Shown one piece after another: positions 6,062 through 11,307 of a DNA stretch of 11,307 nt. Origin of the DNA: Bacteroidales bacterium. GTDB lineage: Bacteria; Bacteroidota; Bacteroidia; Bacteroidales; Muribaculaceae. The stretch lies in NCBI GenBank assembly GCA_014800065.1, contig JAAVGX010000078.1, positions 1 to 11,307 on the forward strand, in the 5' to 3' direction. A program made the translations under genes and the position numbers. Position 1 is the first letter of the stretch. Every line of letters starts with the position of its first letter. The notes below the pieces were generated by a model. The model saw nothing but the letters and a program-made list of their open reading frames with translations, made no database searches and was not told the origin of the DNA.

Positions 6062-8008
6062 ATGCAAAGTGCCGTAAATTTCATTATGCATACACTTTCC
6101 GATTTGAACGGTATGTCCGATGAGCAGCTTAAAGAAGTTGCTCAAGGATTGAACTTGAAAAAAATAAAGTTGGACGACCGACAGGATCTCATCTACCAAA
6201 TTCTTGACCAGCAGGCCATTGCCAGCGCAGCCGACATCTCCGCCACTCCCCGTCGACGTAAAGAAAAAGCCGCACCGGCTGCCGATGCCGAACCTAAGAA
6301 ACGCGGTCGCAAGAAAAAAGAGGTAGAAACCCCCGCTCCTCAGGATGCAACGCCTGCCGAAGCAACTCAGAAACCTGAGTCTGCTCCCGCCGAGGGTGCT
6401 CCTGCGGTAGTTGAGCGTAAGCGTCGCGGTCGACCTCCCAAAAATAAAGTCGTCGAACAAGCCCCCGACGCCCAACAAACTCCGGCGCCCGAAGTCGCAC
6501 AAATCCCTGAATCGACACCCGCACAGGAGGCACAGCCTTCCGATGAAACAGCTCAGGCCCCTGAGGAGGCTCCCGAAGCTCCCGCCGTAAGCAAATTCAT
6601 GCCGACAAAAGAGAGCTCATTGGGCGAATTCTTCCCTCGCGGGGAAGGCCGAAAATTCGTTCCTCGGTCACAGCGTGAACGTCGCGACGAAGTCACAAAA
6701 AATGTCGAAGCCGCTCCCGCTGTCCCCGACACCCAGGCCGCCCCTGCCGACAGCGAAGCACCCGCGTCTCAGCTCCCAATGGTCGCGCCCGTACAGAATC
6801 CAACGCAGAATCAGCAGGGACAAGGCAAGAAAAATAAGAAGAACCGTTTTGAGCGCCAGCAGGATAAACCTTTCAAACGCCAGTTCGACTTCAACGGCTT
6901 GCTGGAAGCCCGTGGTGTCCTCGAAATCGTTCCCGAGGGATTCGGATTCCTGCGCTCCGCCGACTTCAACTACCTCCCTTCTCCCGACGATGTATACGTC
7001 ACAATGCCACAAATCAAGCAGTACGGCCTGCGAAACGGCGATGTGGTCGAAGCCTGGATTCGTCCTCCCAAAGAAGGCGAAAAGTACTTCCCCCTCACCG
7101 ACGTCAGAAGCGTAAATGGCCGTAGCCTCGAATTTATTCGCGACCGAGTGGCTTTCGAACACCTCACGCCTCTGTTCCCCGATGAAAAATTCAACCTCAC
7201 CGGCGGGCGGAGCTGCACTCTCTCTACTCGTGTCGTGGATATGTTCGCACCAATCGGCAAAGGACAGCGCGGGTTGATTGTCGCTCCTCCCAAAACCGGT
7301 AAGACTCTCCTCCTGAAGGATATAGCGAATGCCATTGCCGAAAATCATCCCGAAACTTACATCATGATTCTTCTCATCGACGAACGTCCCGAAGAAGTTA
7401 CCGACATGATGCGAAGTGTAAATGCCGAGGTGATTGCTTCTACATTCGACGAGCCCGCTGAACGCCACGTCAAAATTGCCGGCATTGTCCTCGACAAGGC
7501 TAAGCGCATGGTTGAATGCGGGCACGATGTGGTAGTGCTGCTCGACTCAATCACTCGTCTTGCCCGAGCATACAATACCGTAGCACCCGCGTCCGGCAAA
7601 ATTCTTTCCGGTGGTGTCGATGCTAACGCTCTTCAGAAACCCAAACGCTTCTTCGGAGCTGCCCGAAACATCGAAGGCGGTGGCTCCCTCACTATCATCG
7701 CTACTGCTCTTACCGAAACAAGCTCCAAGATGGATGAAGTCATTTTTGAAGAATTCAAAGGTACCGGTAACATGGAACTGCAGCTCGACCGTAAACTTTC
7801 CAATAAGCGTATTTTCCCCGCTGTGGATATTATGGCCTCAAGCACTCGACGCGACGACCTGTTGCTCCCCGACAGCACTCTGAACCGTATGTGGATTCTG
7901 CGCCGATTCCTATCCGACAGAACAAGCATCGAAGCTATGGAATTTATTAAGGACCGCATGGAGCGAACCCGCGACAACGAAGAACTCCTCCGAACAATGG
8001 GCGACTGA
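6062..8008 (+). CDS. rho: Transcription termination factor Rho with long disordered insertion
   Basis: Rho is a hexameric RNA helicase that ends transcription by pulling RNA from RNA polymerase with ATP energy. Order of parts: Rho N-terminal helices (about 10-52), a low-complexity stretch rich in Ala, Pro, Glu, Lys and Gln (about 55-272), a cold-shock-type RNA-binding domain (about 275-350, with GFGFLRS at 293-299), and the RecA-like ATPase core (about 365-640). The core shows Walker A APPKTGKT (408-415), Walker [11 protein letters not shown] (490-499), the Q-loop region after [10 protein letters not shown] and the R-loop region with IEGGGSLTI. Two AT-hook-like basic motifs, KKRGRKKK (79-86) and [10 protein letters not shown] (120-129), sit in the insertion. 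At 648 residues it is over 200 longer than E. coli Rho (419), as is usual for Bacteroides, where this insertion drives phase separation. The ATG at 6062 is the longest start; Met9 at 6086 would start MHTLSDLNG, closer to the usual Rho N-terminus. Confidence 0.97.
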   Translation: MQSAVNFIMHTLSDLNGMSDEQLKEVAQGLNLKKIKLDDRQDLIYQILDQQAIASAADISATPRRRKEKAAPAADAEPKKRGRKKKEVETPAPQDATPAEATQKPESAPAEGAPAVVERKRRGRPPKNKVVEQAPDAQQTPAPEVAQIPESTPAQEAQPSDETAQAPEEAPEAPAVSKFMPTKESSLGEFFPRGEGRKFVPRSQRERRDEVTKNVEAAPAVPDTQAAPADSEAPASQLPMVAPVQNPTQNQQGQGKKNKKNRFERQQDKPFKRQFDFNGLLEARGVLEIVPEGFGFLRSADFNYLPSPDDVYVTMPQIKQYGLRNGDVVEAWIRPPKEGEKYFPLTDVRSVNGRSLEFIRDRVAFEHLTPLFPDEKFNLTGGRSCTLSTRVVDMFAPIGKGQRGLIVAPPKTGKTLLLKDIANAIAENHPETYIMILLIDERPEEVTDMMRSVNAEVIASTFDEPAERHVKIAGIVLDKAKRMVECGHDVVVLLDSITRLARAYNTVAPASGKILSGGVDANALQKPKRFFGAARNIEGGGSLTIIATALTETSSKMDEVIFEEFKGTGNMELQLDRKLSNKRIFPAVDIMASSTRRDDLLLPDSTLNRMWILRRFLSDRTSIEAMEFIKDRMERTRDNEELLRTMGD

Positions 8009-8015
8009 TTGGCTG

Positions 8016-8063
8016 TTTGTCAAATTGACAAATTGACATCTTGACAACCTGACATCTTGACAA
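8016..8063. repeat. Palindrome and five tandem 8-bp TTGACA repeats after rho
   Basis: Five adjacent 8-base units (8024-8063) read ATTGACAA, ATTGACAT, CTTGACAA, CCTGACAT and CTTGACAA. Just before them TTTGTCAA (8016-8023) is the inverted copy of TTGACAAA (8025-8032), with one base between. The array begins 7 bases after the rho stop and ends shortly before the terminator. It may bind a protein cooperatively or be a simple slippage repeat. TTGACA resembles the E. coli -35 hexamer, but Bacteroidetes do not use that element. Confidence 0.7.
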
Positions 8064-8069
8064 AAATAT

Positions 8070-8119
8070 ACAACCTGCAAATAAAACTTCGGTTCTATTT
8101 GCGGGTTGTAATTTTTTTT
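8070..8119 (+). terminator. Strong intrinsic terminator of rho
   Basis: ACAACCTGCAAATA (8070-8083) pairs with TATTTGCGGGTTGT (8096-8109) over 14 positions, with one G-U pair. The tip closes as AAC-TTCG-GTT (8085-8094), a stable UUCG tetraloop, and a run of eight Ts follows (8112-8119). This is a textbook Rho-independent terminator 61 bases after the rho stop. Confidence 0.9.
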
Positions 8120-8129
8120 CATAACTTTG
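8098..8129 (+). promoter_or_regulatory. Promoter of the outer-membrane barrel gene, overlapping the terminator
   Basis: TTTG (8098-8101), 20 bases, then TAACTTTG (8122-8129) fits the Bacteroidetes consensus. The -33 element is part of the right arm of the rho terminator, and the T-run forms much of the spacer. Transcription would start near 8135, about 25 bases before the ATG at 8161. Confidence 0.7.
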
Positions 8130-8160
8130 GCGAACCATTCATTACATAAAAGCATATATC

Positions 8161-11058
8161 ATGAAACGACTTCTGCCATTGATTGTTTTCCTTTCCGTAT
8201 TAGGCGGATTGGCAGCTTTCGCCAAAGACATTTGGCTCACCGGGCGCATTAAGGACGCGGTCTCAAAGTACGACCTGACTCACGCTATCGTCCTGCGCTA
8301 CGACTCTACCGGTAATGTCGCCGACACTATCCGCGCAAATCAGGGTTTCCGCTGGCACGGCCATAACGACATCGACACCCTGTCATCATTCTACATCCGC
8401 GTTCCGGCTGTCGATACCACCTATGCCTTCGATGTCCTTTGCGAAGGATACAAGGACCAGACTATCACCGTCGACGTCAAGGCATCAACACACGAAAACT
8501 ATCAGGAAATTCCTCTCATCCTTATGGAACGGGCGCCCAGGCAGCTCAAGGAACTTTCTGTTGTCTCATCCAAAATCAAATTCTACAACAAAGGCGACAC
8601 AGTTGTATACAACGCCGATGCTTTCCAGCTCGCCGAGGGCTCTATGCTCGATGCTCTCATTGCTCAGCTCCCCGGCGCAGAACTGAATACCGACGGGCAA
8701 ATTAAAATAAACGGCGAATTTGTTGAATCGCTCCTGCTCAACGGTAAGGAATTCTTCGACAGTAACAACAATGTGATGCTCGAAAACATCGCTGCTTACA
8801 CCGTAAAGGATATTCAGGTATTCGAAGGGCAATCTCTGGACGCTAAGCGAAAAAACGATATGACGGCCCCAAAGGTGCTGACTATGGATGTACGGCTCAA
8901 GAAGGAGTACAACGTTGGCTGGATTGTAAACGCACAAGCAGGTTACGGTACCGACGACCGTTATCTGGGACGACTTTTCGCTAACTGGTTCAACGCAACC
9001 ACTCGTGTCTCTCTTGTGGGGAATGTCAATAACCTCAACGATAACCGCACTCCCGGAAAATCCGACACCTGGACCCCCGAGCAAATGCCTTCCGGACGGA
9101 AGGAGAACCGAAGCGTCGGCATTGATTACAACTATGCCAACGCCGAGGAAACAAAGGAAGCCGGCGGCGACATCAACTTCACCCAGTCCGTCGATAAGGT
9201 CGACCGTACCACATACCGTACAAACTTCCTCCCCGATTACAACACCTACGAGGACGTTTTTGCAAACAACACTAACCGAAACTGGCGCCTGAACACATCC
9301 CATCGAGTTAATTTCACCGGCAAAAACCTCCGTGGCGGGGCTTACATTAGTGGTAATTACGGCAAAACCAAGAATATTGGTTCGGCTCTCTCCGGCTCTT
9401 TCAATGAAGAGCATGAAGATATGGACCGGCAGATTCTCGAAGCTATATATTCCGGTGATCCGGCTCTGGTTAATTCAATTATTAACCGCTCCCGTACTGC
9501 AACCGATTCCCGCTACACAAACTATAATGTCACTGTTCAGCCCTACATGGGCTTTAAAATACCCGGCTTGAGCAATTCTCTCAATGCTTCCCTCAGCTTC
9601 CAGCGTTCCGGAACCAAGCAGGAACTTTGGAATGACTACCAAATCAACTTCGGTGCAGATCCAAACCCGGCTGAACAACGCCGTCGGTACACTTTGACTG
9701 ACCCCAACTACTTTAACCGTTTTTCCGCATCTTTAGCATACCAGTTGCGTGCCAAAAATTCTTGGATTTCTTTGAACTATCGCTACAGCTTCAGCGACGA
9801 CCATAAGGACCAGTCCATGTATGCTCTGGAGCATCTGGCAGATATGGGTGTTTTCGGGGTAGTACCCGAAGGATACCTCTCTGTATTCGACCCCGCTAAC
9901 TCGTTCCGCTCCCGTACCATTACAAACATACACGAATTCTCTCCTTCTTTTAATTATATTTCCGACCGCAAAAAGACCGGTTGCCTACTCATTAACCTCA
10001 TGCCTCAAATTCAGCTCAACCACCGGAACTTCAACTACTTCACATCAGGTACAGATTACCGTATTTCAAAGTCCTACACTACAGTCACTCTCAACTCTAT
10101 ATGGTCCGGTATGGTCGAATACCAGTTCATCTCAAGAGAGATGAGCGGTCGAACTGTCTACAACAACTCCGTCCGATACAGCTACCGCATCGAACCAACT
10201 CTTCCCGACCTCGCCGACATGGTGGGCATCACTCTCGACTCTGACCCCCTCAATATATATATCGGTAATCCCGACCTAAAAGTACAGTACCGTCACCGAC
10301 ACCTGTTCCGTTGGGCATATAACCCGCAGAAATATCCCTTCGACAACATATTCTACTTAGGTTATACACATACCTCCGGTGCCCTCACCCGTGGATATAT
10401 CTACGACTCATCAACCGGTATCCGACGCAACAAAATGTACAACGTCGACGGTAATCACACTTTCGCTATCACAAACGAACTCTCTTGGCAGTTCGGACCT
10501 AAGAAACAGTACACCCTCAGCTCTACCTCCGATGTCGACTTCACTACACTCCACGACATGGTAGGCATAAACCTCAGCGAACCCGTACGTACACAAGTCC
10601 GAAATCGCATTCTGTCCGAAAAAATTAAATTAACATGGCAAATCGGTGCTCAGAGCCTCGCACTGCGCTGCGACTACACAAACCGCTACACTACATCAAC
10701 TCAGCAAGGATTCAACGCATTCAGCGCTAACCACATAAACTACGGTATCAGCGGAGTATTCAAACTACCCGCCGGCTTCGGTGCCTCAACCGACTTCATG
10801 TGCTACACCCGCACAGGATACGGCGTTGAACAGCTCGACAAAACCGACCCAATCTGGAATCTTCGAATCACCTACGCACCTCCAAAGCTAAAACGATGGA
10901 TATTTATGGTTGACGGATTCGACCTCCTGCACAAACTCAACAACGTTGACTACACCGTAAATCAAGCCGGACGACTCGTAACCTACACAAACACCCTCCC
11001 GCGCTACATCCTATTCTCAGTCCAGTACCGCCTGAACATCCAACCCAAAAAGCGCTAA
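8161..11058 (+). CDS. TonB-dependent-receptor-like outer-membrane beta-barrel protein
   Basis: A 965-residue outer-membrane protein. It has a signal peptide (1-21, cleavage after AAFA), a carboxypeptidase-regulatory-like beta-sandwich (about 23-125), a plug-like domain (about 128-240) with LKELSVVSSKIKFYNKGDTV, NADAF, LIAQLPGAELNTDGQIKING and LLLNGKEFF, and a long barrel (about 245-965) rich in Tyr, Asn and Arg. This arrangement matches the outer-membrane beta-barrel family OMP_b-brl_3 (PF14905) of Bacteroidetes, relatives of TonB-dependent receptors. I see no clear TonB box near the mature N-terminus. The chain ends RLNIQPKKR, so the last strand (RYILFSVQYRLNI) is followed by a short basic tail where a final aromatic residue would be expected. 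No SusD-like partner, glycoside hydrolase or regulator lies next to it, so it is probably not a polysaccharide-utilisation SusC. The ligand is unknown. It stands alone with its own promoter, unlinked to rho by the terminator. Confidence 0.85.
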   Translation: MKRLLPLIVFLSVLGGLAAFAKDIWLTGRIKDAVSKYDLTHAIVLRYDSTGNVADTIRANQGFRWHGHNDIDTLSSFYIRVPAVDTTYAFDVLCEGYKDQTITVDVKASTHENYQEIPLILMERAPRQLKELSVVSSKIKFYNKGDTVVYNADAFQLAEGSMLDALIAQLPGAELNTDGQIKINGEFVESLLLNGKEFFDSNNNVMLENIAAYTVKDIQVFEGQSLDAKRKNDMTAPKVLTMDVRLKKEYNVGWIVNAQAGYGTDDRYLGRLFANWFNATTRVSLVGNVNNLNDNRTPGKSDTWTPEQMPSGRKENRSVGIDYNYANAEETKEAGGDINFTQSVDKVDRTTYRTNFLPDYNTYEDVFANNTNRNWRLNTSHRVNFTGKNLRGGAYISGNYGKTKNIGSALSGSFNEEHEDMDRQILEAIYSGDPALVNSIINRSRTATDSRYTNYNVTVQPYMGFKIPGLSNSLNASLSFQRSGTKQELWNDYQINFGADPNPAEQRRRYTLTDPNYFNRFSASLAYQLRAKNSWISLNYRYSFSDDHKDQSMYALEHLADMGVFGVVPEGYLSVFDPANSFRSRTITNIHEFSPSFNYISDRKKTGCLLINLMPQIQLNHRNFNYFTSGTDYRISKSYTTVTLNSIWSGMVEYQFISREMSGRTVYNNSVRYSYRIEPTLPDLADMVGITLDSDPLNIYIGNPDLKVQYRHRHLFRWAYNPQKYPFDNIFYLGYTHTSGALTRGYIYDSSTGIRRNKMYNVDGNHTFAITNELSWQFGPKKQYTLSSTSDVDFTTLHDMVGINLSEPVRTQVRNRILSEKIKLTWQIGAQSLALRCDYTNRYTTSTQQGFNAFSANHINYGISGVFKLPAGFGASTDFMCYTRTGYGVEQLDKTDPIWNLRITYAPPKLKRWIFMVDGFDLLHKLNNVDYTVNQAGRLVTYTNTLPRYILFSVQYRLNIQPKKR

Positions 11059-11078
11059 CCCCCAAAAAACAGCCAAAA

Positions 11079-11104
11079 AATGTAGGGACGCTCGTTCCGA
11101 GCTA
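11079..11104. repeat. REP-like palindrome, copy 3
   Basis: AATGTAGGGAC leads into GCTCG (11090-11094), loop TTC, CGAGC (11098-11102), with partial outer pairing of GGA and TCC. It starts 20 bases after the stop of the barrel gene and could help end its transcript, though only TCCTTTA follows. It shares its leading AATGTAG with the hairpin at 5842-5867 and resembles 370-399. Confidence 0.45.
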
Positions 11105-11118
11105 TCCTTTACCCACAA

Positions 11119-11158
11119 ATATGCGTTATATATAGAAAAACACAACAATAACGCATAT
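11119..11158. repeat. Perfect 11-bp inverted repeat at the transposase start
   Basis: ATATGCGTTAT (11119-11129) and ATAACGCATAT (11148-11158) are perfect inverted copies around an 18-base AT-rich loop. The right arm includes the first two bases of the transposase ATG (11157-11159). In RNA read in from outside the element, this stem would hide the translation start, a way several insertion sequences avoid activation by neighbouring promoters. The element's own terminal repeats cannot be defined, because its right end is outside the window. Confidence 0.6.
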
Positions 11159-11307
11159 GAAAAGTCATAGTATATTTAATGATCAGCGCCTCGATAAGGA
11201 ATACGATTCTCTGGTTTCAGAAATGGTCACGGGCGGAAGTGCCGTAATCAACCGTTCATGTACAGACGCTTCCACCAAAAAGAGCGCCTACAGATTTATC
11301 AATAATC
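11157..11307 (+). mobile_element. 5' part of an IS4/Tn5-type transposase gene (insertion sequence left end)
   Basis: An open frame starts at ATG 11157 and runs off the window, giving 50 residues. The segment FNDQRLDKEYDSLVSEM, followed by SAVINRSCTDASTKKSAYRFINN, matches the N-terminal DNA-binding domain of Tn5-like transposases (Tnp_DNA_bind; pattern FGDxRLxxR...A...AxxxxAAYRFxxN). In Tn5 this domain precedes the DDE catalytic core, here beyond the edge. The ATG is the only plausible start and no Shine-Dalgarno sequence is seen. The insertion sequence therefore probably begins between 11104 and 11119. Whether the copy is intact cannot be told. Confidence 0.75.

Noticed and set aside
6668..7525. 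285-residue minus-strand frame inside rho
   Set aside because: It lies fully within the rho coding region, has no promoter of its own and no recognisable domain; a codon-bias shadow.
8024..8063. TTGACA repeats as a CRISPR array or as sigma-70 -35 elements
   Set aside because: The units are 8 bases with no spacers, and Bacteroidetes promoters use TTTG / TAnnTTTG; no -10 element follows.
8566..9414. 282-residue minus-strand frame inside the outer-membrane barrel gene
   Set aside because: Antisense shadow of a well-supported gene; valine- and cysteine-rich composition without domain signals.

Overview
The window looks like a chromosomal segment of a gut-type Bacteroidales bacterium, most plausibly of the Muribaculaceae/Bacteroides kind. 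The grounds are: promoters of the Bacteroidetes type (TTTG, 19-20 bases, TAnnTTTG) in front of several genes; almost no Shine-Dalgarno sequences; a transcription terminator Rho with the very long disordered insertion known from Bacteroides; and outer-membrane proteins (a DcaP-like porin and a TonB-receptor-like barrel with a carboxypeptidase-regulatory-like N-terminal domain) typical of this phylum. The genus assignment is inference.

Layout. 1-153 (+) is the tail of a gene cut by the window edge, possibly RhuM-like. 154-518 has no gene but holds a large nested inverted repeat, a possible intrinsic terminator, a small REP-like palindrome and a promoter. 519-1499 (+) is a plasmid pRiA4b ORF-3-like protein. 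It faces a compact DprA-like Rossmann-fold protein (1544-2335, -). Next comes a leftward block: aldo/keto reductase of the YghZ type (4758-5765), porin (3386-4708) and secreted alpha/beta-hydrolase esterase (2478-3386). The last two overlap as TAATG and are probably translationally coupled. Transcription diverges at 5766-6061: the reductase is read leftwards and rho (6062-8008) rightwards, each from a clear Bacteroidetes promoter. After rho come an 8-bp tandem repeat, a strong intrinsic terminator, and a promoter whose -33 element lies inside that terminator. The promoter drives a 965-residue outer-membrane beta-barrel protein (8161-11058). The right edge holds the start of an IS4/Tn5-type transposase whose start codon lies at the edge of a perfect 11-bp inverted repeat.

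Functional picture. Rho is the one housekeeping gene. The reductase, porin and esterase can be read as a small carbonyl- or ester-compound uptake and metabolism unit: the porin lets substrate in, the esterase acts in the periplasm or at the surface, and the reductase acts in the cytosol. That grouping rests only on gene order. I see no CRISPR array, tRNA or rRNA, and no convincing multi-gene novel system. The points most worth a second look are the Rho insertion and leader, the merged terminator/promoter after rho, the dyads at 172-233 and 4713-4758, the REP-like palindromes, and the hairpin at the transposase start.
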